A DNA stretch of 33,677 nucleotides from Candidatus Heteroscillospira lomanii (GCA_904419385.1 CAJFRI010000009.1:1-33677), one strand, 5' to 3'; counted from the first letter of the stretch, positions 1 through 7,575 are shown. Translations and numbers: made by a program. The notes: generated by a model not told the origin, from the letters alone.

Positions 1-77
1 AGCACCCGCTGCTCCCGGCCTCTTGCCTGATTTTTATATCTGCTTATATCGCGCGGGAGCTCCGCCTCCGCTTTTTA
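1..77. other. left edge, no gene seen
   Basis: Downstream flank of the first minus-strand gene. It holds a short GC-rich palindromic stretch around GGGAGCTCC but no convincing U-tailed terminator and no ORF that I can support. Confidence 0.5.
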
Positions 78-1109
78 TCACTCGATGATGTCCCAGAGCC
101 TCTGTCTGTAATAGTAGTCGCGGGCTGTCTTGAAGAACATGTCGATGTTGTCCATGTCGGTGTACGGCGGCAGGTCGCAGCCGGAGGAGAGGACGAAGTT
201 GTCGTGCCCCTTGGTCTGGTCGAACAGGCGGGTCACGGCGCGGCGCACATCGTCGGCCGAGTGGGAGTTGAACACGGCGGAGGGGCTGATGTTGCCCATG
301 ACGAGGCAGTTGGACGGTATCTTCTCGAGCATGAGCTGCATATCGGCGCTCTCACCGAAGTGGTAGGCGATGCAGCCGGTCTCGAGGATCTCGTCGGTGA
401 GGCGGTTGATGGCGCTGCCGCAGTTGTGGTAGATGACAATGAAGTGCTTGTCCTGCACCTGCTCGACTATGTCGCGCACATACTTGGATGAAAACTCGCT
501 CATGAGGTCCGGCGAGAGCAGCCCGGCGAGCGGCTCAGCCATGACGACGGCGTTGGCGCCGGCGGTCTTCTGGGCCTCGATGTACTTGGTGATGAACTCG
601 GAGGCCTTCTTGAGCACGACATGCACGGCGTCGGGATCGGAGTAGCACTTGACCATGATGTCGTTCACGTTCATGAGCCTGCCGGCCAGGGAGAACGGGC
701 CTATGCAGCCGCCGAAGACCGGGCGGTCGTTTATCAGCTTGTTGGCCTTGCGTATGGTGTCGACGCAGACGCCGGTGCGGCCCGCGCCGACCTCGGGCAC
801 CTGGAGCTTCTCGGCGTCGTCCATATCGTCGATCAGCCGCCCGATGATGGTGGGCACCTCGTCGACGCCATAGACGGTGTGCGCGCCGAAAGCCTCGGCC
901 TCGACGGAGAGGTCCATATAAGACAGCGCCGCGGGCATGTCGTATCTGTCGGCGATGAGGCGCATGCCGAGCGCCTGGTAGGAACTGCTCTCGACCAGCT
1001 CTTTCACAGTTATGAAGAGGAGCTGCACCGCGGGATAGCTGAGGATGGGCATGGGCTTCTTCTCGCCGTATTTCACCCTGTCGATCCAACTGTACATATC
1101 CATTGTCAT
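78..1109 (-). CDS. uroporphyrinogen decarboxylase (URO-D/MtaA) family protein
   Basis: A 343-residue TIM-barrel protein of the URO-D superfamily, the group holding heme-pathway HemE and the corrinoid/coenzyme M methyltransferases MtaA and CmuA. The likely zinc ligands of the methyltransferase branch are visible: His-x-Cys in YHNCGS and a late Cys in SSGCDLPPYT. This favours methyl transfer over porphyrinogen decarboxylation. No corrinoid protein or activator lies nearby, so the substrate is unknown. I place the start at the ATG at 1109, or six bases later at 1103, behind AAAGGA; the longer ORF-track start lies upstream of the ribosome binding site and has no family-like sequence. The gene is alone, with its own promoter and an inverted repeat in its leader. 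Confidence 0.8.
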   Translation of the reverse strand: MTMDMYSWIDRVKYGEKKPMPILSYPAVQLLFITVKELVESSSYQALGMRLIADRYDMPAALSYMDLSVEAEAFGAHTVYGVDEVPTIIGRLIDDMDDAEKLQVPEVGAGRTGVCVDTIRKANKLINDRPVFGGCIGPFSLAGRLMNVNDIMVKCYSDPDAVHVVLKKASEFITKYIEAQKTAGANAVVMAEPLAGLLSPDLMSEFSSKYVRDIVEQVQDKHFIVIYHNCGSAINRLTDEILETGCIAYHFGESADMQLMLEKIPSNCLVMGNISPSAVFNSHSADDVRRAVTRLFDQTKGHDNFVLSSGCDLPPYTDMDNIDMFFKTARDYYYRQRLWDIIE

Positions 1110-1121
1110 TACCGTCCTTTG

Positions 1122-1137
1122 TTGTAATATTCTACAA
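1122..1137. promoter_or_regulatory. inverted repeat in the leader of the URO-D family gene
   Basis: TTGTA-ATATTC-TACAA, a symmetric 5-bp-arm repeat between the predicted promoter and the start codon. It could be an operator for a dimeric repressor or a weak RNA hairpin. No matching repeat was noticed elsewhere in the window, so the function is a guess. Confidence 0.3.
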
Positions 1138-1172
1138 TGGCGCCGCCGTTTTATCGGCTCCTTGTATGGGCG

Positions 1173-1201
1173 ATAATAGCACAATACATCAGCAAATGCA
1201 A
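1173..1201 (-). promoter_or_regulatory. sigma-A-type promoter of the URO-D family gene
   Basis: On the minus strand, TTGCAT and TATTAT are separated by exactly 17 bases, about 65 bases before the chosen start codon. Confidence 0.6.
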
Positions 1202-1251
1202 TAGCCTCAGCAAAAGAAACTCAACTTTTTACGTTTGTTAATTGTATGATA

Positions 1252-1731
1252 TCACAAATGTCCGCCCAGGAGATATATCTCCAGGCCGCGGCTGCGGGCA
1301 TAGCGGAGGGTGTAGGCCGTGCCGCCGGTGGCGCGGCGGCAGAAGGCTATGCACGCGCTGCTCGAGTCGACGAGGGCGCGGTTGCGCTCTTGCATGCAGC
1401 CGGGCAGATAGCTCTCGTGCAGGATGACGACTTCGTCCGCCGCGGCCTTTATCCTGCTGTACACAGCCGCCTGGGACGGTGAAAAGCGGCGCGCCTGGTC
1501 GGCGCACGGCAGGATGAGCACGAGCTCCAGCCCGAGCTCGCGGCGCAGGCGCAGGACCGTCTCGGCCGCCATCGTGTCGAATCCGACGGCGCCGCCGGCG
1601 GCAAAGCGCGTCTTCCCGCGCGCGGCCATGCCGCGCACAGCCTCCTCCAGCTCGCGCGCGAGCGCCGGGCGCATATATGCGGGCACATCTCTGTGCCCGG
1701 TGAAACAGCATGTCTCGCTTCTGTTGTCCAT
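1252..1731 (-). CDS. SLOG/DUF1273 (YpsA-like) family protein
   Basis: A 159-residue Rossmann-like protein. The N-terminal CCFTGHR motif and the following GGAVGFDTMAAE segment are the signature of the YpsA/DUF1273 branch of the SLOG superfamily, which is thought to bind nucleotides or ADP-ribose-type ligands. The fold spans nearly the whole chain and there is no membrane segment. The molecular role of these proteins is not settled; YpsA has been linked to cell division and stress in Bacillus and Staphylococcus. The start at 1731 follows an AGAGG ribosome binding site. It is transcribed alone, divergently from the glycosyltransferase gene. Confidence 0.75.
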   Translation of the reverse strand: MDNRSETCCFTGHRDVPAYMRPALARELEEAVRGMAARGKTRFAAGGAVGFDTMAAETVLRLRRELGLELVLILPCADQARRFSPSQAAVYSRIKAAADEVVILHESYLPGCMQERNRALVDSSSACIAFCRRATGGTAYTLRYARSRGLEIYLLGGHL

Positions 1732-1760
1732 GACTACCTCTCAATAAAGTGTTTGGCGAT

Positions 1761-1769
1761 ATTATACCA
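1761..1769 (-). promoter_or_regulatory. extended -10 promoter of the SLOG gene
   Basis: The minus strand reads TGGTATAAT, a TG-n-TATAAT extended -10 element about 30 bases upstream of the start codon. No good -35 hexamer is seen at the expected distance. Confidence 0.5.
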
Positions 1770-1823
1770 CACGGATGCAAGAAATGCGGCGGAAACACGC
1801 GGCGCCGCGGCGCTAAAATGCGC

Positions 1824-1852
1824 TTTAAAAACAGGCGCCGCCATGTTATAAT
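1824..1852 (+). promoter_or_regulatory. promoter of the GT8-RluA pair
   Basis: A perfect TATAAT at 1847-1852 with a poor -35 (TTTAAA) 17 bases upstream, about 33 bases before the GTG start of the glycosyltransferase. Confidence 0.5.
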
Positions 1853-1884
1853 AGCGCCAAATCCATCACGAAAGGACTCCGCAA

Positions 1885-2688
1885 GTGGACATTCTCGTCA
1901 CGTTAAACGAAAACTATGTGCCCCAGCTCCGGGTCATGCTCACCTCGCTCGCGCTCAACTGCCCCGGCGAGCAGACGACAATCTGGCTGCTGCACCGCAG
2001 CCTCAGCGCCGATACCGTGAGCTCGCTCGAGAGCTTCTGCCTCGCGCACGCGCTGCATCTGCGCGAGGTGAAGGCGTCCGGCGACCTCTTTGCCGGCGCG
2101 CCGGAGACGAAGCAGTACCCCGTCGAGATGTATTTCCGGCTGCTCGCCGGTGAGCTGCTGCCGAAATCCGTCAGCCGTGTGCTGTACATCGACCCGGACA
2201 CGCTCGTCATAAACCCGCTGCGTGAACTGTGGGAGACCGACATGCAGGGCAAGACTTTTGCCGCCTGCGCCCACACAGGCATGACGGAACTGGCCAACAA
2301 CATAAACTCCATGCGTCTCGGCTCGGAGAAGTACTATAACTCCGGCGTGCTGCTCATAGATCTCGACAGGGCCCGCGCGGCGATCACGCCGGAGCGTCTT
2401 TTCAGCTATGTTGCCGAGCACAAGCACGAGCTCATCCTCCCGGACCAGGACATGCTCAACGCCATGTTCGCCGACGACATACTCGACCTGCCGGACATAC
2501 TCTGGAACTACGACGCGCGCAACTACTCCAACTACTTCCTGCGCACCTCAGGCGAGGCGGACACGAGCTGGGTCATGGCGCACACCGCCATACTCCACTT
2601 CTGCGGCCGCGCCAAGCCGTGGAAGCCCATGTACCGCTACCGCTTCGGCGTGCTGTATAAACACTACATGCGCCTCGCCGAGCGCTGA
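1885..2688 (+). CDS. glycosyltransferase family 8 protein
   Basis: A 267-residue nucleotide-sugar-dependent glycosyltransferase of the GT8 type (LPS galactosyl/glucosyltransferase and glycogenin fold). The metal-binding DxD motif is Asp-Pro-Asp at residues 103-105 in LYIDPDTLVI. The C-terminal HFCGRAKPW matches the conserved His/Lys-Pro-Trp end of the family. An NSGVLLIDL segment and a DQDMLNAMF segment, also typical, lie between. It starts with GTG eight bases after AAAGGA. There is no signal peptide, so it should act in the cytoplasm, probably on a cell-surface glycan precursor; donor and acceptor cannot be read from sequence. The downstream pseudouridine synthase begins two bases after its stop, so the two are cotranscribed without an obvious functional link. 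Confidence 0.85.
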   Translation: MDILVTLNENYVPQLRVMLTSLALNCPGEQTTIWLLHRSLSADTVSSLESFCLAHALHLREVKASGDLFAGAPETKQYPVEMYFRLLAGELLPKSVSRVLYIDPDTLVINPLRELWETDMQGKTFAACAHTGMTELANNINSMRLGSEKYYNSGVLLIDLDRARAAITPERLFSYVAEHKHELILPDQDMLNAMFADDILDLPDILWNYDARNYSNYFLRTSGEADTSWVMAHTAILHFCGRAKPWKPMYRYRFGVLYKHYMRLAER

Positions 2689-2690
2689 GC

Positions 2691-3374
2691 ATGGACGGGG
2701 TAAAGATACTCTACCGCGACAGGCGCGTGTGCGTCTGCGTGAAGCCGCACGGCGTGCTCTCCACAGACGAGCCCGGCGGCCTGCCGGGTCTTGTGCGCGA
2801 ACAGATCGGCGGCGAGATCTTCACCGTGCACAGGCTCGACCGCGTGGCGGGCGGGCTCGTCGTCCTCGCCCGCTCGAGTGCGGATGCGGCGGCGCTCTCG
2901 GCCGAGATCAGGGACGGCGGCTTTAAAAAACGCTATCTCGCGGCTGTGCTCGGCCGCCCCGAGCGGGCGCGCGGCGAGCTGCGCGACCTGCTGCTGCGCT
3001 CGCGGGCCGAGCGCAGGACCTATATAGTCTCAGAGCCGGAGCGCTATGCCAAGGAGGCCGTGCTGAGCTATGAGCTGCTCGGCGAGGCAGGCGGCATATC
3101 GCTGCTGCACATCGCGCTCGGCACCGGGCGGACACACCAGATCCGCGCACAGCTCTCCTCACGCGGCATGCCCATAGCCGGCGACAGGAAATACGGCGGC
3201 GGCAGCGCCGGGTGCCCGACCGCGCTCTGGTCCTGCGCCGTCGAGTTCTCACACCCGCGCACAGGGCGGCGCATGAGCTTTGCCGAGGCGCCGGAGCGCG
3301 TCTTCCCCTGGGACAGGTTCAGCTCCGAGCTCTTCGACGGGCCCACCCTCTTGCGCGGCGTGGACGTGCTGTAA
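2691..3374 (+). CDS. RluA-family pseudouridine synthase
   Basis: A 227-residue RNA pseudouridine synthase. The catalytic motif is VHRLDR at residues 46-51, with the catalytic Asp at position 50. A conserved GRTHQIRAQL motif follows in the C-terminal half, then GDRKYGG. The usual HRLDxxTSG reads HRLDRVAGG, so the Thr-Ser pair after the catalytic loop is changed, and the protein lacks an N-terminal S4 RNA-binding domain. The target (rRNA or tRNA position) cannot be inferred. It begins two bases after the GT8 stop, with only a weak GAG-type ribosome binding site inside the upstream gene, suggesting translational coupling. A strong terminator follows. Confidence 0.85.
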   Translation: MDGVKILYRDRRVCVCVKPHGVLSTDEPGGLPGLVREQIGGEIFTVHRLDRVAGGLVVLARSSADAAALSAEIRDGGFKKRYLAAVLGRPERARGELRDLLLRSRAERRTYIVSEPERYAKEAVLSYELLGEAGGISLLHIALGTGRTHQIRAQLSSRGMPIAGDRKYGGGSAGCPTALWSCAVEFSHPRTGRRMSFAEAPERVFPWDRFSSELFDGPTLLRGVDVL

Positions 3375-3393
3375 CGGAATATTTCACAGCGCA

Positions 3394-3426
3394 CCGCCGG
3401 TATTCAAAGAATACCGGCGGTTATTT
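3394..3426 (+). terminator. terminator of the GT8-RluA unit
   Basis: A perfect 12-bp stem (CCGCCGGTATTC with its complement) around an AAA loop, followed by TTATTTT. Confidence 0.8.
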
Positions 3427-3462
3427 TGCGAGGGGATCACAAATTTTAACAAAATAAAAATT

Positions 3463-3489
3463 TTAGCACTCTCCTCTTGACAGTGCTAA
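3463..3489. promoter_or_regulatory. CIRCE element (HrcA operator)
   Basis: TTAGCACTC, nine bases, then CAGTGCTAA. This is the CIRCE inverted repeat (TTAGCACTC-N9-GAGTGCTAA) with a single mismatch at the first base of the right arm. The -35 hexamer TTGACA lies across the spacer and the first two bases of the right arm, and the mismatched C is the C of that hexamer. HrcA binding here would block RNA polymerase and be relieved by heat stress. Confidence 0.9.
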
Positions 3490-3505
3490 AATAAAGGACT
3501 ATTAT
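3477..3505 (+). promoter_or_regulatory. hsp20 promoter
   Basis: TTGACA and TATTAT separated by 17 bases. The -35 sits within the CIRCE element, and the transcript would have a leader of about 70 bases containing a GC-rich imperfect hairpin. Confidence 0.75.
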
Positions 3506-3583
3506 AATGGCGTACCAGATGAGAGGGCCTCGAGAGAGGGCCCCGGCAGGGCACAAAAGGCAATTCGAAACGGAGGAATTTAT

Positions 3584-4021
3584 ATGTTGCCCAGCATTTT
3601 TGGTGAAAATCTTTTCGATGAGTTCTTTAACGACGCTTTTGACGACAGCTTCTTCAGCGGCAAAAACCCGCTTTATGGCAGACACGCGAAAAACCTGATG
3701 AAGACCGATATCAAGGAGCACAAGAACTGCTATAAGATCGCCGTTGACCTGCCCGGCTTCAAGAAAGACGAGATCAAGGTCAAGCTCAAGGACGGCTACC
3801 TCACAGTGAGCGCGGCCAAGGGCCTCGACAAAGACGAGGAGGACAAGGGCCGCTTCATCCGCCGCGAGCGCTATGCCGGCGCGTGCAGCCGCAGCTTCTA
3901 TGTCGGCGACGTGACCAACGACGAGATCAAGTGCAAATTTGAGTTCGGCGTGCTCACGATCACCCTGCCGAAGCGCGACAAAAAGGCCGTCGACGGCAGC
4001 AGCCGCATAATGATAGAGTGA
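3584..4021 (+). CDS. Hsp20/alpha-crystallin small heat shock protein
   Basis: A 145-residue small heat shock protein, an ATP-independent chaperone that holds unfolding proteins. The N-terminal arm is short and rich in Phe and Asp (FDEFFNDAFDDSFF). The alpha-crystallin domain runs from about residue 40 (TDIKEHKNCYKIAVDLPGF) to 138. It includes the hallmark FGVLTITLPK segment that supplies the last strand, and a final IMIE resembling the I-x-I tail motif used for oligomer contacts. An optimal GGAGG lies eight bases before the ATG. It is transcribed alone from a CIRCE-controlled promoter, so HrcA regulation is expected; hrcA itself is not in the window. Confidence 0.93.
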   Translation: MLPSIFGENLFDEFFNDAFDDSFFSGKNPLYGRHAKNLMKTDIKEHKNCYKIAVDLPGFKKDEIKVKLKDGYLTVSAAKGLDKDEEDKGRFIRRERYAGACSRSFYVGDVTNDEIKCKFEFGVLTITLPKRDKKAVDGSSRIMIE

Positions 4022-4033
4022 CCGTGCAAAGGC

Positions 4034-4065
4034 AAAGGCCGGGGAAATCCCCCGGCCTTTTTGTT
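4034..4065. terminator. bidirectional terminator between hsp20 and the dCMP deaminase gene
   Basis: AAAGGCCGGGG pairs with CCCCGGCCTTT around a five-base loop. T-runs follow the stem on the plus strand and A-runs precede it, so it can serve both convergent genes. Confidence 0.8.
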
Positions 4066-4067
4066 TT

Positions 4068-4550
4068 TCAGTCTCTCGGGACGGTGTCGTCGTTGCGGAC
4101 CCATTCATCCACGCCGACGACCTCATAGCTGTCATCGCCCGTGCGGCACACGACGGTCTCGATGCCCGAGTTGATGATGAGCCTGCGGCACATGGAGCAC
4201 GGCGTCGTCGTGGTGAGGTACTCGCCGGTCTGCGCGTCGCGCCCGACGAGATAGAGCGTCCCGCCCAGCATGTCGCGGCGCGAGGCCGAGATGATGGCGT
4301 TGGCCTCGGCGTGCACGCTGCGGCAGAGCTCATAGCGCTCGCCGCTCGGTATGCGCAGCTCCTCGCGGGTGCACCGGCCGAGGTCGGAGCAGTTGCAGCG
4401 GCCGCGGGGCGCGCCGTTGTAGCCCGTCGATATGATCTCGTCGTTGCGGACTATGATGGCCCCGTATTTCCGTCTCAGGCAGGTGCTCCGCTCGAGCACA
4501 GAGGCCGCGATATCGAGGTAGTAATTTATCTTGTCTGTGCGTTTGAACAT
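4068..4550 (-). CDS. dCMP deaminase family protein (ComEB-like)
   Basis: A 160-residue zinc-dependent cytidine/deoxycytidylate deaminase. The zinc ligand and proton-shuttle motif HAEANAI starts at residue 80, and the paired cysteines are in TPCSMC at 117-121. An extra Cys-rich insert (GRCNCSDLGRC, residues 50-60) matches the ComEB/dCMP deaminase subgroup, where it can bind a second zinc. The expected reaction is dCMP to dUMP plus ammonia, feeding thymidylate synthesis. The start at 4550 (MFKRTDK) follows GGAG with ten bases' spacing; the ORF-track start 39 bases upstream lacks family sequence. It stands alone, convergent with hsp20. Confidence 0.88.
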   Translation of the reverse strand: MFKRTDKINYYLDIAASVLERSTCLRRKYGAIIVRNDEIISTGYNGAPRGRCNCSDLGRCTREELRIPSGERYELCRSVHAEANAIISASRRDMLGGTLYLVGRDAQTGEYLTTTTPCSMCRRLIINSGIETVVCRTGDDSYEVVGVDEWVRNDDTVPRD

Positions 4551-4597
4551 GGTTCCCACTCTCCGGCAGGCCGCATGGCTGCGGCGCAAAATTTTTC

Positions 4598-4626
4598 TTG
4601 ATTTAGAGCGCGGCGCGGTGTATAAT
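4598..4626 (+). promoter_or_regulatory. promoter of tRNA-Ser
   Basis: TTGATT and TATAAT with a 17-base spacer, ending 16 bases before the tRNA 5' end. Confidence 0.75.
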
Positions 4627-4642
4627 AATCAGGCTTTGGTAC

Positions 4643-4736
4643 GGAGGTGTATCGAAGTGGTCATAACGAGCTCGACTCGAAATCGAGTTGGCGGTGATGA
4701 GCCGTCACGTGGGTTCGAATCCCACCGCCTCCGCCA
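4643..4736 (+). tRNA. tRNA-Ser (anticodon CGA)
   Basis: A class II tRNA of 94 bases with encoded CCA. The acceptor GGAGGTG pairs with CGCCTCC (one G-U). The anticodon stem CTCGA/TCGAG encloses CTCGAAA with anticodon CGA, reading UCG serine codons. A long variable arm and a GGGTTCGAATCCC T-arm follow. Confidence 0.95.
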
Positions 4737-4737
4737 C

Positions 4738-4776
4738 GCCGCCGGAGCAAAGCCCGCTTTGTTCCGGCGGCTTTTT
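4738..4776 (+). terminator. terminator after tRNA-Ser
   Basis: A 15-bp stem starting GCCGCCGGAG with loop CCCG, followed by TTTTT, directly after the tRNA CCA. Confidence 0.9.
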
Positions 4777-5010
4777 ATACCCGCGGCACAAAAGACGCCA
4801 TCCGCCCGCTTCGGCTCCGTTTCCGCGCAGGGAAAGACGCCGCTTGGTTCATTATATCAGAAAAACGCGAAAATTGCAGTTCTTTGCTGCAATTTTTTCA
4901 TTTTTCCGGCGCGCTGCGCGCCTGTTCCGGCATGAAACGCCGGACTTCGCCCGTCTCTTTCCGTTTCTCGGAAATTCCCTCACATATTGAAGATTTTTTC
5001 GCCGAACGCA
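4777..5010. other. intergenic stretch with several hairpins, no gene supported
   Basis: No credible CDS. It contains a terminator-like hairpin at 4870-4898 (AAAATTGCAG, loop TTCTTTG, CTGCAATTTT plus T-run) and two further short hairpins (CCGGC/GCCGG near 4928 and TTTCCG/CGGAAA near 4960). The first could end an unrecognised small RNA, but I see no clear promoter or conserved RNA family. Confidence 0.45.
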
Positions 5011-5039
5011 TTGACTCAGGCGCTTGCAGGCACTAAAAT
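5011..5039 (+). promoter_or_regulatory. feo operon promoter
   Basis: TTGACT and TAAAAT with 17-base spacing, about 57 bases before feoA. Just downstream (5045-5080) is an AT-rich, loosely symmetric stretch with the direct repeat ATGATA-TCG-ATGATA flanked by TTGT and ACAA, a possible iron-repressor site. No confident Fur or DtxR box can be called. Confidence 0.6.
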
Positions 5040-5095
5040 TAATTGTTGTGCAATGATATCGATGATACAATTTCCACGCAAGGAGTAATTCGCCC

Positions 5096-5332
5096 ATGTT
5101 ATTGAAAGATGCCGTAACAGGCAGAAAATATATCGTGGAGCATATCGAGCTGCCGTTTCAGATGGAGCGCCGCCTCGAGGCCCTCGGCATGACGCGAGGG
5201 ACGCCCGTGTCCGTCCTCAGCCGCAAGGGCAAGGGGATACTCATCATCAAGCTCCGCGGCACGAGATTCGCCCTCGGGTATAACATCACCAGAAACATCG
5301 AGGTAAAGGAGGGCGGCGCCGATGAGCGATAA
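5096..5332 (+). CDS. feoA: FeoA family ferrous iron transport protein
   Basis: A 78-residue cytoplasmic SH3-like protein that supports the FeoB iron permease. The chain shows the family pattern of a short N-terminal strand region, the RRLEALGMTRGTPVSVL helix-turn, and the ending ALGYNITRNIEV that corresponds to the usual conserved C-terminal ALR-type segment. An AAGGAG ribosome binding site lies about twelve bases before the ATG. Its last codons overlap the start of feoB by 11 bases, so the two are translationally coupled. Confidence 0.9.
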   Translation: MLLKDAVTGRKYIVEHIELPFQMERRLEALGMTRGTPVSVLSRKGKGILIIKLRGTRFALGYNITRNIEVKEGGADER

Positions 5333-7367
5333 CGAGATGACGATCGGTTTCATAGGAAACCCCAACTGCGGCAAGACCACTCTCTTCAACGCCTACACCG
5401 GCGCCAACCTCAAGGTCGCCAACTGGCCGGGCGTCACGGTCGAAAAGGTCGAGGGCGTCATGCGCGACCACGACATGACCATACATCTCGTCGACCTGCC
5501 CGGCACATACAGCCTCACCTCCTACACCATGGAGGAGATGGTCTCGCGCCAGTTCATCCTGAGCGGAGAAGTCGACGTCATCATCAACGTCGTCGACGCC
5601 TCCGCGCTCGAGCGCAGCCTCTACCTCACGCTCCAGCTCCTCGAGCTGGGCCGGCCCGTCGTGATGGCGCTCAACATGATGGACATAGTCGAAAAGCGCG
5701 GCATGGAGATCGACCTGCACCGCCTGCCCGAGATGCTCGGCATACCGGTCATCCCGGTCTCCGCACGGCAGCGGCGCGGCCTCGACATCCTGCTCCACGC
5801 CGCAATCCACCACCGCGGGCACGAGGCGCCCGACCGGCTCATCCATGAGCACAGGCACGCCTCCCGCCACCAGCACGACCACGACGAATACGCGATGGTA
5901 TATTCCGATGTGATCGAGGACAAGATAGACCAGCTCATCCCCGCGCTCATGCTGCGTTACCCAGACATGACCAATTTCCGCTGGCACGCCATCAAGCTCC
6001 TCGAGGGCGACAGGGAGATCACGGAGAAATACCCCGTGGACATGCCCCAGGTGCTCGACCGGAGCTATGAGTCGGACATCATCAATCAGAAATACGACTT
6101 CATCGGCGAGATCATCGATGAGGTCCTGCTCCACAAGGAGCAGCAGGACATGCTCACCGAGCGCGCCGACAGGCTGCTCACCAGCAAGGTGTGGGGCATA
6201 CCCGTGTTCCTCGGCATCATGGCCGTCACCTTCTTCCTCACGTTCACCGTCGGCGACTGGCTCAAGGGCTATCTCGAGATCGCCATCGGCTGGCTCTCCG
6301 ACGGGGTGACCGCGGCCCTCGCCGCGGCGGACGCCGGGGACGTCGTGACCTCGCTCGTCGTCGACGGCATAATCGGCGGCGTCGGCACCATAGTCACCTT
6401 CCTGCCGAACATACTCATCCTCTTCCTCTGCCTCGCCCTGCTCGAGGACAGCGGCTACATGGCCCGCGTGGCCTATGTCATGGAAGGCATAATGAGCAAG
6501 CTCGGCCTGTCCGGCAAGGCGTTCATCCCCATGCTGCTCGGCTTCGGCTGCACGGTGCCGGCCATCATGGCCTCCCGCGCGCTCGAGAGCAAGCGCGACA
6601 GGTTCAAGGTCATGCTCGTCACCCCGTTCATGAGCTGCAACGCCAGGCTCACCATATACATCCTCTTCTCCGAGATGTTCTTCCCGGACAACGCCATGGT
6701 CGTGGCCTACTCGATGTACCTCATCGGCATAGTCGTGGCCATAGCCGTGTCGGCCGTCATCCACGTCATCGACCGCAAGAACACCGCGAACTATCTCATG
6801 ATAGAGCTGCCGGAGTACAAGCTGCCCGACGGGCGCACCGTGGCCATATATGTTTGGGAGAAGGTCAAGGACTATCTCGAGAAGGCCGGAACCACCATCT
6901 TCCTCGCCACGCTCATCATCTGGGCCCTGCTCAACTTCGGCCCCGGCGGCTACTGCTCCGACATGTCCGACAGCTTCGGCGCCGTGCTCGGCCGGCTGCT
7001 CGTGCCCTTCTTCGAGCCCATAGGCCTCGGCTTCTGGCAGATCGCCGTGGCGCTCATAGCCGGCATCTCGGCGAAAGAGGTCGTCGTGTCGAGCTGCGCC
7101 GTGCTCTTCGGCATAGTCAACGCGAGCTCCGCCGAGGGCATGTCCGCCTTCGCCGCCGCGCTCGAAAGCATAGGCTTCGGCCAGTTCAACGCCTTCTGCC
7201 TCATGGTGTTCTGCCTGCTGTACATACCCTGCGCCGCCGCGCTCGGCACCATACGCAAAGAGGCGAACAGCTGGGGCTGGATGTGGTTCACCGCTTTCTT
7301 CCAGCTCACCACGGCCTGGCTCGTCACCTTTGCGGTGTACCAGATCGGCTCGGCCATACTGTTTTGA
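5322..7367 (+). CDS. feoB: ferrous iron transporter FeoB
   Basis: A 681-residue Fe(II) permease of the inner membrane with an N-terminal GTPase domain. G-motifs visible are G1 GNPNCGKT (residues 12-19), the switch region NWPGVTVEK, G3 DLPG (59-62) and an NMMD-type G4 (119-121). After the G domain comes a histidine-rich linker (residues 163-187, nine His in about 25 residues), then the paired Gate motifs with GFGCTVPAIMA and the hydrophobic C-terminal half with about eight to ten membrane helices. Length is typical of compact Firmicutes FeoB proteins. It overlaps feoA and is followed nine bases later by the Cys-rich FeoB-associated peptide. It is expected to be derepressed when iron is low. 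Confidence 0.95.
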   Translation: MSDNEMTIGFIGNPNCGKTTLFNAYTGANLKVANWPGVTVEKVEGVMRDHDMTIHLVDLPGTYSLTSYTMEEMVSRQFILSGEVDVIINVVDASALERSLYLTLQLLELGRPVVMALNMMDIVEKRGMEIDLHRLPEMLGIPVIPVSARQRRGLDILLHAAIHHRGHEAPDRLIHEHRHASRHQHDHDEYAMVYSDVIEDKIDQLIPALMLRYPDMTNFRWHAIKLLEGDREITEKYPVDMPQVLDRSYESDIINQKYDFIGEIIDEVLLHKEQQDMLTERADRLLTSKVWGIPVFLGIMAVTFFLTFTVGDWLKGYLEIAIGWLSDGVTAALAAADAGDVVTSLVVDGIIGGVGTIVTFLPNILILFLCLALLEDSGYMARVAYVMEGIMSKLGLSGKAFIPMLLGFGCTVPAIMASRALESKRDRFKVMLVTPFMSCNARLTIYILFSEMFFPDNAMVVAYSMYLIGIVVAIAVSAVIHVIDRKNTANYLMIELPEYKLPDGRTVAIYVWEKVKDYLEKAGTTIFLATLIIWALLNFGPGGYCSDMSDSFGAVLGRLLVPFFEPIGLGFWQIAVALIAGISAKEVVVSSCAVLFGIVNASSAEGMSAFAAALESIGFGQFNAFCLMVFCLLYIPCAAALGTIRKEANSWGWMWFTAFFQLTTAWLVTFAVYQIGSAILF

Positions 7368-7376
7368 GGTGATATC

Positions 7377-7508
7377 ATGCCGACGGTGATCGTCCTCGCC
7401 GTCATAGCCGTCTGCGCCGCTCTGGCGATAAGGCGGCTGCGGACGAGGCGCAGAAAAGGCTGCGGCGACTGCGGCAGCTGCCCGTACAGAGACGGCGGCT
7501 GCCATTGA
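7377..7508 (+). CDS. FeoB-associated Cys-rich membrane protein
   Basis: A 43-residue ORF absent from the ORF track. One N-terminal membrane helix (TVIVLAVIAVCAALAI) is followed by a basic stretch and a cysteine cluster, KGCGDCGSCPYRDGGCH. This is the layout of the small FeoB-associated Cys-rich family, often found as the third gene of clostridial feo operons and perhaps involved in iron handling at the transporter. GAGGTG lies six bases before the ATG, and the start is nine bases after the feoB stop. Confidence 0.85.
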   Translation: MPTVIVLAVIAVCAALAIRRLRTRRRKGCGDCGSCPYRDGGCH

Positions 7509-7521
7509 GCCGCGGGTATGC

Positions 7522-7559
7522 AAAGCGCCCCTCCTGCACATGCAGGAGGGGCGCTTTTT
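7522..7559. terminator. strong terminator after the feo operon
   Basis: AAAGCGCCCCTCCTGC pairs perfectly with GCAGGAGGGGCGCTTT, followed by TTTTTG on the plus strand. A shorter T-run on the minus strand may also help end the carB transcript, which converges here. Confidence 0.85.
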
Positions 7560-7575
7560 GCGCGCGGGAACAGGC

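Noticed and set aside
4531-4935. 134-residue ORF across the tRNA-Ser gene
   Set aside because: It runs through the tRNA and its terminator and has no protein-like conservation that I can see.
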